From positions 1 to 64,000 of the forward strand of contig SIAA01000003.1 in the NCBI GenBank assembly GCA_009692045.1: a stretch of 64,000 nucleotides of DNA, in the 5' to 3' direction. Shown here piece by piece: positions 44,765-54,953 of the stretch (its first letter is position 1; the number at the start of each line of letters is the position of its first letter). Source of the DNA: Phycisphaerales bacterium. Lineage in GTDB: Bacteria; Planctomycetota; Phycisphaerae; Phycisphaerales; SM1A02. A program made the position numbers and the translations under genes. Under the pieces are notes generated by a model. That model had not been told where the DNA came from and did no database searches. It saw nothing but the letters and a program-made list of their open reading frames with translations.

Positions 44765-47623
44765 GTGAGCGCACCATCCCGCGTCTATAAGCCAGCCGTT
44801 GGGCCGCGCCTGCGCCGTGTACTCGGCGTCGTGTTCTTGCTGTTCGCCGTCTTGTCTGTCAACAGCGTTTACTTGGCTTCAGTCACCTTCGCCCAGTGGC
44901 GCAGCGGCACTCAGTTGCAAGGGAGTTTTTACCTGTGGATGTTTCTCGCTCACCTAGTGCTAGGGTTGGGCATCATCCTTCCGGTCGTTGTATTCGGAGT
45001 GCTTCACCTGCGGACCGCGTGGGGTCGCCCCAACAAGCGGGCGGTTCGAGCCGGATTGGCGCTGTTCACCGTGGCGCTGATCCTGTTGGCGAGCGGCATT
45101 GCCCTCACGCGCGTTGAAATCTCTGGCATTGAGGTGGGGTTTCGCACCCCAGTTGCGCGCGAGGTCGTCTACTGGATTCACGCGCTCTTACCTCTGGTTG
45201 CGGTGTGGTTGTTCATCCTGCACCGATTGGCTGGCCGCCGCATTAGATGGTCGACGGGAGCGTGGTGGAGTGGCGCCGCGCTGGCTCTCACTGGGCTGGC
45301 GCTGGCGCTTCATGCCCGTGATGCGGCGGCGGATCGCCCCACTCCCAAGGCGGGTGATGAGTACTTTGAGCCATCTTTGGCGCGTACTCGTACCGGCGCC
45401 TTTGTGCCCGCGAGCAGCCTCATGATGAATGACTATTGCCTTGAGTGCCACAAGGATGCCTACCAGAGTTGGTCGCACTCCATGCACGCTCTGAGTTCAT
45501 TCAACAATCCTCTCTATGCCTTCAGCGTGCGCGAGACTCGGCGCAAGGCCTTTGAACGCGAAGGTGACGTACATGACGCGCGCTTCTGCGCGGGCTGTCA
45601 CGATCCCGTTCCTTTCTTCTCGGGAGCTTTCGAGGACAAACGCTTCGATGACCCTGCCTATGACCTCGCGGGGGATCCGCTGGCTTCTGCCGGACTCACC
45701 TGCAACAGTTGCCACTCCATCATCGCGGCGGAAGGCGTGCGCGGTAACGCGGCCTACACCATTGAGGAGAGCCCGCAGTACCCCTTTACATTTTCCACCA
45801 GCCCGCTGCTGGCCTGGGCCAATCGGCAACTGGTGAAAGCCAAGCCGCAGTTCCACAAGAACACTTACCTGAAGCCAGAGGTGCACAAGGGTTCGGAGTT
45901 CTGCTCGGCTTGCCACAAGGTGTTTCTGCCCACAGACCTCAACGACTACAAGTGGTTGCGCGGTCAGGATCACTATGACTCCTTCCGCCTCTCGGGAGTC
46001 AGCGGGCATGGCATTCAGGCCTGGTATTGGCCCGAGAAGGCCAAGCCCGACTGTAACAGCTGCCACATGGAGGCTCTGCCCAGCACCGACTTCGGCTCCA
46101 AGGAGCGGGGCGGGATCATGACGATGCTGAACCACCAGTTCCCCTCCGCCAACACAGCCATCCCGCTGCTGGCGGATGTCGCTGACCCGGACACAGCCAT
46201 CGATGCGTGTGTGGCATTCAACGAGGGTGTTGTCCGAGTTGACATCGTGGCGCTCCGTGAGGGCGCGCAGATCGATGGCAAGATGAGTGCGCCGCTGCGG
46301 CCTTCGGTGCCGGTTCTGCAGCCGGGTGGCACCTACCTCCTCGATGTCGTCACGCGCAATGTAAAGGTCGGTCACGCGCTCACTCAAGGCACGGCGGATA
46401 GCAACGAGTTGTGGCTCGATGTGACCTTCGAGAGCCTGAGCGTCGAGGATGCCGAGGTCATCGGTCGAAGCGGTGCCTTCGGCCCCGACAATGAGGTCGA
46501 TCCATGGGCGAAGTTCCTCAACATCTTCATGCTGGATCGAAATGGCAATCGCATCGATCGCCGCAATCCCGAGGACATCTTTGTCCCTCTCTACGATTAT
46601 CAGGTGCCCCCGGGCGCTGCTGATGTGACGCGCTACCGCCTGACGGTGCCCAGCGAGGGTGCAAGCCAAGTTCGCGTGAGCGTTGCCCTGCGCTATCGCA
46701 AGTTCGACACCACATTCCTCAAGCACGCTCTCGGAGCAGAGACGGTCAACAACCTTCCCGTAATGACTCTGGCTCGGGATGAGGTGTCATTCTGGGTGGG
46801 CGCGGAGGGATTGTCGGCGGCCTCTGCCGACTTTGCCAACACCACTCCTAAGACCCCGACATGGGAGCGCCTGAGTGACTATGGGATCGGATTGTTCCGA
46901 CTAGGCGACTCCGGTTCGCGCAAGGGTGACTTGCGCGGAGCCGAGGAGGTGTTTCGCCAAGTCGAGAAGTTGGGGCAAGGCGCAGGCTCGCTCGGGCTCG
47001 CTCGCGTCTATCTGAAGGAGGGCCGAGTTGATGATGCGGCGCGTGCTCTGAACTCGGCGATGTCGCTCCAAGCAACTCCCTGGAGCGCGACCTACTTCAT
47101 TGCTAAAGTTGATTGGCTCAATGGCCGACTGGAAGAAGCACTAGTCGGGTTGGAGCGGGTTCGCAGTACAGACTTCGCTGAGGGGCGGGCGCGCGGATTT
47201 GATTTCTCCATGGATGATCGATTGCTTCTGGAGATTGCTCAGTTGCGCTTCGACATCGCCCGCAAGGTGCGTTCCGAGGCGCCCGCAGCTGCAACCGATC
47301 ACCTGGCGCGCGCGCAGCGCGAGTGTGAGGCGGCGCTGGCGCTCGACCCCGAAAGTGTCGGGGCGTGGCACACTCTGGCCCTGGTCGCCGATGATCTTGG
47401 CAACAAAGAGCTCGCAGAACGAGCCCGTTCGCAGCATGCTCGTTACAAGCCCGACGAGAATGCGCGCGATCGGGCGGTGAACATGGCGCGCATGAAGTAC
47501 CCAGCAGCAGATCATGCGGCAGAGCCGATGGCAGTCTTCGACCTGCAGCGGCCCGGTGCTCCCCGCGGTGATGTCGAGCCCTTTGCCATCGGGCCCGCCG
47601 AATCACGCAAGGTGGGCCAATGA
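44765..47623 (+). CDS. Membrane multiheme cytochrome: b-type-like helices, five c hemes and TPR tail
   Basis: A 952-residue protein in three parts. Residues 20-185 form about five membrane helices with histidines H63, H81, H139 and H153 (the last two 14 apart on one helix), suggesting b-heme ligation. Five CxxCH motifs follow, at 225-229, 275-279, 313-317, 380-384 and 430-434, in a cytochrome c554-like domain. After a beta-rich region, TPR repeats occupy about 690-920. It is expected to move electrons from the membrane quinone pool to outside acceptors, which is inference. It starts with GTG and overlaps the CRTAC1 gene by ATGA. Confidence 0.85.
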   Translation: MSAPSRVYKPAVGPRLRRVLGVVFLLFAVLSVNSVYLASVTFAQWRSGTQLQGSFYLWMFLAHLVLGLGIILPVVVFGVLHLRTAWGRPNKRAVRAGLALFTVALILLASGIALTRVEISGIEVGFRTPVAREVVYWIHALLPLVAVWLFILHRLAGRRIRWSTGAWWSGAALALTGLALALHARDAAADRPTPKAGDEYFEPSLARTRTGAFVPASSLMMNDYCLECHKDAYQSWSHSMHALSSFNNPLYAFSVRETRRKAFEREGDVHDARFCAGCHDPVPFFSGAFEDKRFDDPAYDLAGDPLASAGLTCNSCHSIIAAEGVRGNAAYTIEESPQYPFTFSTSPLLAWANRQLVKAKPQFHKNTYLKPEVHKGSEFCSACHKVFLPTDLNDYKWLRGQDHYDSFRLSGVSGHGIQAWYWPEKAKPDCNSCHMEALPSTDFGSKERGGIMTMLNHQFPSANTAIPLLADVADPDTAIDACVAFNEGVVRVDIVALREGAQIDGKMSAPLRPSVPVLQPGGTYLLDVVTRNVKVGHALTQGTADSNELWLDVTFESLSVEDAEVIGRSGAFGPDNEVDPWAKFLNIFMLDRNGNRIDRRNPEDIFVPLYDYQVPPGAADVTRYRLTVPSEGASQVRVSVALRYRKFDTTFLKHALGAETVNNLPVMTLARDEVSFWVGAEGLSAASADFANTTPKTPTWERLSDYGIGLFRLGDSGSRKGDLRGAEEVFRQVEKLGQGAGSLGLARVYLKEGRVDDAARALNSAMSLQATPWSATYFIAKVDWLNGRLEEALVGLERVRSTDFAEGRARGFDFSMDDRLLLEIAQLRFDIARKVRSEAPAAATDHLARAQRECEAALALDPESVGAWHTLALVADDLGNKELAERARSQHARYKPDENARDRAVNMARMKYPAADHAAEPMAVFDLQRPGAPRGDVEPFAIGPAESRKVGQ

Positions 47624-49509
47624 GTAGTGATGACCCGGATGATGTGCCGCTGACTGACTCGATAATCGCGCGCGCGTGGTGGTGGAGCTTGCTGGTTGTG
47701 GCGGTGCTCGGGGTCGCTGCCGCTGGGGTCGTGCTCTTCGTTCGACGAGCACCGCCAGCCGCGCCTAGCCCCTCGGGCGCACCGATTGCTCTGCCAGGTC
47801 CCCCGCAACTTCAAGCGCCTAGTGCTCCTCACTTCACTGATGTTGCCCAGAGCAGCGGTGTTTGCTTCACCCACACCACGGGTGCTCAGGGCGACAAACT
47901 GCTGCCGGAAACAATGGGCGGCGGCGTGGCTCTCACCGACCTTGACTCGGATGGCGATGCTGACATCGTGCTGATCGATGGCTGCGAGTTCGATGGGCCA
48001 GCGTTCTCTGCACCACCCAAGGGTCGTGGACCGGTTCAAGTATTCCAGAACCTCGGCAACATGAAGTTCGTCGCCGTGCCCGAGGCGGTTGCTGCTGATT
48101 CACCCATGTATGGCATGGGGGTGGCGGCGGCCGACTATGACGGCGACGGCCGCGTTGACCTCTTCGTCACCGGCGTGGGCGAGGATCGTCTCTACCGAAA
48201 TGTCAGCGAGGGCGGGTTGATTCGACTTCATGAGGCCACGGCTGAGTCAGGAATCGCAGGCGATGGAGCATGGTCGACTTCGGCTGGATTCTTCGATGCC
48301 GACCGCGACGGCGATCTTGATCTTCTTGTGGCTCGATATGTGCGCTGGAGTCCCGCGATCGACAGAGTGGTCGATTTCCGGCTCGATGGAGTTGGTCGCG
48401 CCTACGGACCGCCGACCGGGTTCGGAGGATCGCAGCTGAGCTATTGGCTAAACAATGGTGGGGTGTTTCATGAATCCACCGCTGAGTCAGGATTCACTGT
48501 CAGCAACGGCAGTAGCGGCGAACCCGTGGGCAAGGCTCTTGGGCTGCTCTTTGAGGACCCTGATAGAGACGGCGACCTGGATGTCTTTGTAGCCAATGAC
48601 ACGGTTCCCAAGTTCGTCTTTGAGAACACGGGCAGCGGCATCTTCCGCGAGGTCGGCACCACTTCAGGCTTCGCCTTCGATCGAAACGGCGCCGCCACAG
48701 GAGCAATGGGAATCGACGCCGCCACACTCCACCAGAGTGACGACTTGGCGATCGCGGTAGGTAATTTCGCCAATGAACCAAGTTCCCTTTATGTCTCCCG
48801 TGGCTTGAACATCCGCTTCAGTGACGATGCCACAGTTGCAGGGCTCGCTGCCGCGACCAGACCGGTGTTGACCTTCGGGCTGTTGTTTCTGGATGCCGAT
48901 CTCGATGGCGACCTCGATCTCTATCAGGCCAACGGGCATATCGAGAGCGAGATCAACCGAGTGCAATCGAGTCAGTCCTACGAGCAGCCCGGGCAGTTGT
49001 TCTTGAATCAAACGGAGCAAATGGAGGCGGCAAGTAAGGGAGAGTCCTCACAACTCTTGTCATCATCCTCGCCGTTATTCGTGCAGGCAACGCCGGATAA
49101 AGTCGGCGACTTGGCTCTACCGGCAGTTGGTCGCGGCGCGGCCAGTGCTGATCTCGATCACGATGGTGATGTTGACATCGTGCGCACACAGGTCGGCGGC
49201 AGCGTTGCCGTTCTCCGCAATGATGTTCTGCCCGATCAATCCAGACACTGGTTGCGAGTGCGGCTAATCGGAAAGGCACCCAACACCGGCGCCATCGGCA
49301 GCCGCATCGACCTCATTGCCTGCGGCAAATCGCAGCGCCGCCTCGTGAGCGGGACTCGAAGCTATCTCTCGCAGGTCGAACTGGCAGTCAACTTCGGACT
49401 GGGCAGCTGTGATCAGGTGGAAACGCTCACCATTACTTGGCCGAGTGGCTCAATAGAGGTCGTACCAGTCGAGGGAATCGACAGCGAGATAGTGGTATCC
49501 GAGCGGTAA
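47620..49509 (+). CDS. CRTAC1-family FG-GAP/ASPIC-UnbV protein
   Basis: A 629-residue exported protein with an N-terminal membrane anchor (about 20-42). FG-GAP repeats form a seven-bladed propeller (DLDSDGDADIV, DYDGDGRVDLF, DADRDGDLDLL, DPDRDGDLDVF and DADLDGDLDLY). A complete ASPIC/UnbV domain closes it (NTGAIGSRIDL, ending VETLTITWPSGS). No enzymatic activity is known for the family in bacteria. It is translationally coupled to the multiheme cytochrome-TPR gene, which makes the two products likely partners. Confidence 0.88.
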   Translation: MSSDDPDDVPLTDSIIARAWWWSLLVVAVLGVAAAGVVLFVRRAPPAAPSPSGAPIALPGPPQLQAPSAPHFTDVAQSSGVCFTHTTGAQGDKLLPETMGGGVALTDLDSDGDADIVLIDGCEFDGPAFSAPPKGRGPVQVFQNLGNMKFVAVPEAVAADSPMYGMGVAAADYDGDGRVDLFVTGVGEDRLYRNVSEGGLIRLHEATAESGIAGDGAWSTSAGFFDADRDGDLDLLVARYVRWSPAIDRVVDFRLDGVGRAYGPPTGFGGSQLSYWLNNGGVFHESTAESGFTVSNGSSGEPVGKALGLLFEDPDRDGDLDVFVANDTVPKFVFENTGSGIFREVGTTSGFAFDRNGAATGAMGIDAATLHQSDDLAIAVGNFANEPSSLYVSRGLNIRFSDDATVAGLAAATRPVLTFGLLFLDADLDGDLDLYQANGHIESEINRVQSSQSYEQPGQLFLNQTEQMEAASKGESSQLLSSSSPLFVQATPDKVGDLALPAVGRGAASADLDHDGDVDIVRTQVGGSVAVLRNDVLPDQSRHWLRVRLIGKAPNTGAIGSRIDLIACGKSQRRLVSGTRSYLSQVELAVNFGLGSCDQVETLTITWPSGSIEVVPVEGIDSEIVVSER

Positions 49510-49557
49510 GAGGCGGGGGCATCCAACCGAAGAACTGCAGTGCTGAGACTCCGATCC

Positions 49558-52071
49558 TCAGGGGCAGTTGCCCCATGCTCCTAGAAGGGCTGCCAGATCG
49601 CTTCCATCAACGACGCCGCTTCCATCCAGATCTGCGGCACCCGAGGCACCCCATGCGCCGAGCAGGGCACCAAGATCTGAACCGGTGATGACCGAGTCGC
49701 CGTCGAGATCAGCGGGGCATGCAGCCGGGCAGAGCGCTCGCTTGACTACAACATCATCGATAGCAGCCTCGGTTACCGAGTTGTTGCTTGGATCGCTCAC
49801 GACGAAGCGCACACGCATGGTCTGGCCGGGCGGCGCGATGGCAGCAACCTGCACGGATCGGCTCACCCACGCTCCGGCGTTGCTGCTGACAGTCTCGACT
49901 GTATTCCATGGGCCGCTGTCCATTTGAATCTGAACAATCAGGGCATCGGCTTCCGCAGGAATCAGGGCATCGTTGCAGAAGAACCACCGAGCGTATTCCA
50001 GTGTGGCATCCAAACCGTTGATCGCGACTGGCGCGCTGGTAAGCGTCGTGGGACCGAAGTCAAGATCGCTGCTACTGGATGACGTGCCGGCGGGTGCGGG
50101 GTAAGTCACCCAACACTTGGTACCAACCACCGAGTTGTCATTCGCTGGCTCAGCCTCCGCAGTGCCATTGGTCGTGCCGGTCGGATCAGCAACTGCCCAT
50201 GCACCGACAGTCAGCGATGGGTCATTTGTCACGGTCCACGCGGTGGTGGCACCCTCCATATCGTCGCTGAAGGCGACCACCTGCCCGAGCACCGCAACGG
50301 CCGAGAAGTAGGTCGCCGGAGCAGGTCCCGATGGCAAGGTGTAGAGAGTTGCCCCGCCGTTAGTCAACTGACCGCTCACATACCAGTCAAGTGTCTGACC
50401 GCAGTTGCAGGCCGGGAGTGTGCCGGTGAAGGCGGTAGCGGATTGCTGCGTCATGTTGCCGCTGCTCCAAGCACCGCCGCCAACTCGCGAGTAAATCTTG
50501 GCGCTGCCGACGACGACGGATCCACCGCCGATTAGTGCGGCATTGACGGCGATGGGCGTGGCCTGCCCGGGAGTAAGCACGGCTGGAGCGCCGTTGGGCA
50601 GACTCCATGTGAGGTTGATCGGTGGTGTGTTTATGAACACCTTGAGGCCGTAGCAGCCACCAGTGACAACATCGAGCCAGCCGTCGCCGTTGATGTCGAA
50701 TGCGGCGGCGTCGTAGAGTGAGTTGAGGTCAGCCTGAGGGATGGGGAAGCCGATCTCATCGAGAAGAGTGGTCGTCACGCCGGTGTTTCGGTAGAACTTC
50801 GTGCGCCGACCGGATGAGGGGCAGAAGGGACCGAGATCGCTATCGACATCGCAGATGATGACATCCTTCTTGCCGTCATTGTCAAAGTCAGCGATGGTGA
50901 TGGTGTTACCGAACTCCCCGACGCTGTCGGCAATGACAGAGATGGAGAAATTCGCCTGCCCGTCAGTGCCGTTACCAGTATTGATGCAGTACCGATCCTG
51001 ACCATCGTCGGCAATGACAAAGTCGAGCTTGCCATCTCCGGTGAGATCAGCCACATTCATGCCGTAGGGGGCGAGTCCGGGATAAATGCTGTCAGGGCCG
51101 TTCCACTGAGCGCCCACTCCGCCTGCGGAGGTCTTGTTCCAGATAATCGCGGCATCCTGACCGCCTGTCAGGGTGCTCACGCGAATCACATCCATCAGTC
51201 CGTCAGAGTTGAAATCTCCGGCCATGCACATGTTGCCGAACGCACTGGCAAGTTGGGTCGTGGTCATGCGAGTGCTACCAGAATCGGTGAAATGGCCGGG
51301 GTTTGCCAGACCAGAGTTGATGAGCAGCTTGTTGTTGTAATCGAGGGATGCGGACTCGCCCGGGCTCTGCTGACACTCGCCAGTATCAGCAGTGCTGCCG
51401 TTGGAGTTCAAGTCGATGCAGATGGTGCCGCTGGTCTCGGGAGTGTCGTAATCCACGAAGTACAGATCGGCGAATCCGTCGCCGGTGAAGTCGCCCACAG
51501 CGAGGTCACAGAAGCGTGGATTGGCAGTGCTGCCACTGGCGGCGGTGAGTACCGGAATGCGGGCATCTTCCAAGCGGAATCCCTGCCACTGGCCCCCAGC
51601 GTTGTTGCGGAGATTCATATAGACGCGAGGCTGTCCGAGAATGGCGTTCACCTGATCGCTCATGGTGGTGGCAGTGACGAGATCGAGCCAGCCGTCGTTG
51701 TCGACATCGACGGCCTCGACATCGCGGTCGTTACAAGGATCCATCATGGCGGAGTACCCCGCCGTATCTGATGCCGTGCCGTACTCAGTGGTGCGATCGG
51801 TGAGAACTCCACCCTCGTTCATAAGAATCAGGTCGCGGAAACCTCCCTGGATCGACCCGGGAAACTTTCGCATGACGATGAGATCGGTATCGCCGTCCTT
51901 GTCGAAGTCAGCCCATGCGAAGTCTTTTTCGAGATTGTCATTCACCACCAATGCCGGGGATGCCACCAGACGCGTTGATGTCTGATTGGAGAAAGTAACC
52001 CACTGAGCAGAGGCGCTCACCGCAGTTATAGCGATCGAAGTTGCAGCCAGAGCGATGTGTCGAATCATCAT
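49558..52071 (-). CDS. Secreted FG-GAP/VCBS repeat protein with Ig, jelly-roll and dockerin-like tail
   Basis: An 837-residue protein with a signal peptide (about 1-22, ending SASA-QW) and a large FG-GAP propeller (DFDKDGDTDLI, DVDNDGWLDLV, DFNSDGLMDVI, DFDNDGKKDVI). An Ig-like segment (FTGTLPACNCGQTLDWYV), a jelly-roll domain (FSDDMEG...), and two EF-hand/dockerin-like repeats ending LLGAWGNCP follow. The last three modules match those of the protein at 1349-3577. The start is one of two adjacent ATGs (52071 or 52068). It lies behind the DHOR gene on the same strand, 95 nt away. Confidence 0.83.
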   Translation of the reverse strand: MMIRHIALAATSIAITAVSASAQWVTFSNQTSTRLVASPALVVNDNLEKDFAWADFDKDGDTDLIVMRKFPGSIQGGFRDLILMNEGGVLTDRTTEYGTASDTAGYSAMMDPCNDRDVEAVDVDNDGWLDLVTATTMSDQVNAILGQPRVYMNLRNNAGGQWQGFRLEDARIPVLTAASGSTANPRFCDLAVGDFTGDGFADLYFVDYDTPETSGTICIDLNSNGSTADTGECQQSPGESASLDYNNKLLINSGLANPGHFTDSGSTRMTTTQLASAFGNMCMAGDFNSDGLMDVIRVSTLTGGQDAAIIWNKTSAGGVGAQWNGPDSIYPGLAPYGMNVADLTGDGKLDFVIADDGQDRYCINTGNGTDGQANFSISVIADSVGEFGNTITIADFDNDGKKDVIICDVDSDLGPFCPSSGRRTKFYRNTGVTTTLLDEIGFPIPQADLNSLYDAAAFDINGDGWLDVVTGGCYGLKVFINTPPINLTWSLPNGAPAVLTPGQATPIAVNAALIGGGSVVVGSAKIYSRVGGGAWSSGNMTQQSATAFTGTLPACNCGQTLDWYVSGQLTNGGATLYTLPSGPAPATYFSAVAVLGQVVAFSDDMEGATTAWTVTNDPSLTVGAWAVADPTGTTNGTAEAEPANDNSVVGTKCWVTYPAPAGTSSSSSDLDFGPTTLTSAPVAINGLDATLEYARWFFCNDALIPAEADALIVQIQMDSGPWNTVETVSSNAGAWVSRSVQVAAIAPPGQTMRVRFVVSDPSNNSVTEAAIDDVVVKRALCPAACPADLDGDSVITGSDLGALLGAWGASGAADLDGSGVVDGSDLAALLGAWGNCP

Positions 52072-52166
52072 GCGAGTGTCTCCAATGTCAGTCACAGGGC
52101 GAGAGTGGGAGATTGTGCCTTCGAGTCAGAAGATTAGTTTAGTCCAAAGTTTACCGAGCCTGCGGA

Positions 52167-53822
52167 TCAGTTGCACGGCCCCCAGGCGGCTAGCAGCAGA
52201 GCCAGATCGACAGCGTCGACTGCCCCGTTTCCGTCGATGTCGCCGATGCCACTTTGGCCCCAGCTAGCCATGAGAATTCCTAGGTCAATGCCATCTTTTG
52301 TCCCGTCGCCGTTCAAGTCTCCCATGCAGATCTCGCAGGAGTCAGGGATGCCGTTGAAGTTGTTGTCGGTAGCCAAGCCCAGAACGATTTCAAAGACATC
52401 GGAGAGGCCGTTGTCATTGCAATCGCCGTTAGCGCTCTCATAAGCGGTCTCAAAGATGACGATGTCAAGGGTATCAACATTTCCATCCTGATCGAAGTCC
52501 GCGACAGAACAGTTCTCATCAGGACTGCTCAGGCCTAGAGCAAAGCAATCACGAAGAGCGGGAAGATCATTGAAGTTGACATGGGAGTCTCCGTCAAGAT
52601 CGAACTCGATCCGACCAAGCGAACCAAGAAAGTCGATGACCTGCTGCTGTGATGCAGGCGAGAGCGCGCTGAATGAAGCCGAACTTGCTGCGCCCTCACC
52701 ATAGGGCCCATGCTTGCTGATGGCAGTGCGCAATCGCAGATTCATGTCGGAGCCGGATGCCGAGCCGTTATGCAACATGGGATCTCGCGTGCGGAGGTTC
52801 CAAAGCACCGGAGTGCGGAACTCACCCTCGCTGGCATCGCCCTGTTGGATGCCGTCGGCGAGAAGCCCCATGTCATGGAGTAGAAAGTCGGAGTACGGGC
52901 GAATGGTCTTACCGGCGATTGCGGTCTCGAGACTGGAGTCCGAGCTTGTCGCCCACTGGGCGACATGGCACTTGTTGCAGCCGATTTGATTGAATAGCAG
53001 CTCGCCCGTCATTCCCGACTTGGGAGTCTGAGGAGGCTGAGAGAGATAGCGCTGGAAGTGAGTTACCCGGTCGATGAAGGCGAATCCATTGGCATCTTCG
53101 ATGTCTTCCGGATCAGAGACCGTGTCGCACTGCGCCAGCAGAGCGTAGTTGCCGTTGGGGGGATTCTCATTAGGTACGAGTCGATTGGTAAGTCCCATCT
53201 CGTTGCGCGAGGCATCACCTGAGAAGGTGAGCGTGGTGGCAACCTGTGCCTTCCAGCCGAATCGTCCGGCGCGCGTGATCCCAGGAGCCTCGAGTGCCTC
53301 CACCCAGTGGACGCGGCCACTGATGCCATCGCTGTTGGAGTCATTGGGATCCTGATTGGCCGCGATCTGTAAATCGGGAATCGCTTCGATCAAGCCGAAC
53401 GCCATGGAGCTGTTGGTTACGCGGATGGCATTCACGGTCGCATCGGCGGGGATGTTCTCCTTGCATCCCTCGCTGATGCCAAACGCTTGTGCGAGCGACT
53501 GTACTTCGCCGGGGTACAAGACAAACTCACCCTTGATGTCGTTGCCGAAGTGGGAAACCGAGATGGTGCCCCAGCCACCCAGAGGATTGGCATGACAGGA
53601 CATGCAGCCGGGCTTGTTGAAGATTGGCCCGAGCCCCTCTTGCTCGGTGATGGGATGCTGGAACAGCAGACGGCCAGCTTCGAATAGTGCCAACTGCTCA
53701 TTGGTGAGACCCCGCAGCGGCTCACCAGCTCGCGGCTGCAACTCTGTGCCCATGGAGAAAGCACTGCTGACGAACACGAGTGCTACGCTGATCACAAGTT
53801 GGTTGCAGAGCATTGGAGTCAT
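52167..53822 (-). CDS. Di-heme oxidoreductase (DHOR/DUF1111-type peroxidase) with dockerin-like tail
   Basis: A 551-residue exported c-type cytochrome with a signal peptide (about 1-24). It has heme motifs CMSCH (73-77) and CNKCH (282-286) and the DUF1111 features FIDRVTHFQRYL and RTPVLWNL...MLHNG. The first 400 residues are the putative peroxidase. The rest carries several EF-hand-like loops, the last pair ending LLLAAWGPCN. Surface attachment is inferred from the tail. It is divergent from the TPR-lipoprotein/CRTAC1 pair. Confidence 0.87.
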   Translation of the reverse strand: MTPMLCNQLVISVALVFVSSAFSMGTELQPRAGEPLRGLTNEQLALFEAGRLLFQHPITEQEGLGPIFNKPGCMSCHANPLGGWGTISVSHFGNDIKGEFVLYPGEVQSLAQAFGISEGCKENIPADATVNAIRVTNSSMAFGLIEAIPDLQIAANQDPNDSNSDGISGRVHWVEALEAPGITRAGRFGWKAQVATTLTFSGDASRNEMGLTNRLVPNENPPNGNYALLAQCDTVSDPEDIEDANGFAFIDRVTHFQRYLSQPPQTPKSGMTGELLFNQIGCNKCHVAQWATSSDSSLETAIAGKTIRPYSDFLLHDMGLLADGIQQGDASEGEFRTPVLWNLRTRDPMLHNGSASGSDMNLRLRTAISKHGPYGEGAASSASFSALSPASQQQVIDFLGSLGRIEFDLDGDSHVNFNDLPALRDCFALGLSSPDENCSVADFDQDGNVDTLDIVIFETAYESANGDCNDNGLSDVFEIVLGLATDNNFNGIPDSCEICMGDLNGDGTKDGIDLGILMASWGQSGIGDIDGNGAVDAVDLALLLAAWGPCN

Positions 53823-54059
53823 GTCAGTTCCGGTATGTAACTCTCGACGGTCTGGCCCTAGGCAAGGGTGGGAATCGGCAAAAAGGAAGTTATTTATTGG
53901 TCAGTATTGATGGCGCGAGCGGCACTTCAAATGTAGCCCCTATGCCGAACAAGGGAAACAGCATCCACCATCAATACAAAGGATTCTGCGAACTACCTTC
54001 GATTTTTGTGGACTATCATCACCACAACCATGGGCGTGAAGGATATCGGACCAAGCAAC

Positions 54060-54953
54060 ATGACGGTATCCGCCCCATCGCATACGCCACTTGCGGCAAT
54101 CGTGGCACTCGCAGTGGCTTGCCACTCGGTTGCGCTGAATTTAGGTTGCGAGGCCGCGCGTTCGGCCGCACCGCCCGCAGTTCCTGAGGCCGCCGACCCC
54201 GTGACGGACGCGGCCTTCGATCAACCTACGAGCATCGTCTCCCTTGAAGATGTCGCTAGTGCGCTGCCTCTGGTTCCAACAGGGGGAGAGGATCGGTTGC
54301 GCGTCGGTCGTGCTTTGTTGAACTCATCTCATTTCGCCGATGCAGAACTGGTGATGACAGCACTGGGCCGCGACTTCCCGGCCGATGCGCGGATTGAGTT
54401 TCTGCTTGGCCTGAGCATTCACAAGCAACAGCGTTACGGTCGAGCGCGTGAGTGTTACTTGCACGCGAAGTCCATGGAGGGGGAGTTCCCCGAACGGATG
54501 CATCTTGAGCACTTTCTTGGCTGGGCCGAGTACCACCTGGGAAACATGCAGCCCGCGGCGGATGCCTTCGCCGAACATGTGCGGCGTGCCGCTGACGCCG
54601 ATGACTCTTGGTTTGGACTGGGTGCCGCGCAGTTGGAGCTCGACGCCGTAGACGAATCGGAGCGAAGCCTCAAGCGTGCGCTCGAGGTCTGCGATGGCAA
54701 GAATCCCATAGACCTTCGTCAGCGAGCCAAGATCGTGGCGCGACTTGGTGACATTGCACTTCGGCGCGACCGCCTCGGCGATGCGGCGCAGATGTACGCC
54801 CAGGCCGTGGAAATGTGGCCCGATCACTACGAAGTCTGGGAACGGCTCGCCCGAGTCAGGTCGGAACTCTCACTGCCGCAGGAGGCGGAAGCCGCCAGAG
54901 CCAGTGCCGAAGCCGCACGCCAGCGCCTCGGACGATCGGCAACCGTGCCATGA
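54060..54953 (+). CDS. TPR-repeat lipoprotein coupled to CRTAC1 gene
   Basis: A 297-residue protein with an N-terminal hydrophobic stretch and a possible lipobox (LAVAC, C21; a second cysteine at 30). Five or more TPR repeats follow (FLLGLSIHKQQRYGRAREC, FLGWAEYHLGNMQPAADAF and others). Starting instead at the ATG at 54030 would add a lysine-containing n-region. It ends in an ATGA overlap with the CRTAC1 gene. The 237 nt ahead of it, towards the divergent DHOR gene, are relatively AT-rich and should hold both promoters. Confidence 0.78.
   Translation: MTVSAPSHTPLAAIVALAVACHSVALNLGCEAARSAAPPAVPEAADPVTDAAFDQPTSIVSLEDVASALPLVPTGGEDRLRVGRALLNSSHFADAELVMTALGRDFPADARIEFLLGLSIHKQQRYGRARECYLHAKSMEGEFPERMHLEHFLGWAEYHLGNMQPAADAFAEHVRRAADADDSWFGLGAAQLELDAVDESERSLKRALEVCDGKNPIDLRQRAKIVARLGDIALRRDRLGDAAQMYAQAVEMWPDHYEVWERLARVRSELSLPQEAEAARASAEAARQRLGRSATVP

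Noticed and set aside
45497-46726. 409-codon minus-strand ORF inside the multiheme cytochrome gene
   Set aside because: It is a mirror frame of a gene with five CxxCH motifs and shows no family features.
53905-53976. TATTGATGG...CCATCAATA inverted repeat in the DHOR/TPR divergent gap
   Set aside because: Nine bp with a 54-nt spacer is expected several times by chance in 64 kb; no other copy supports it.
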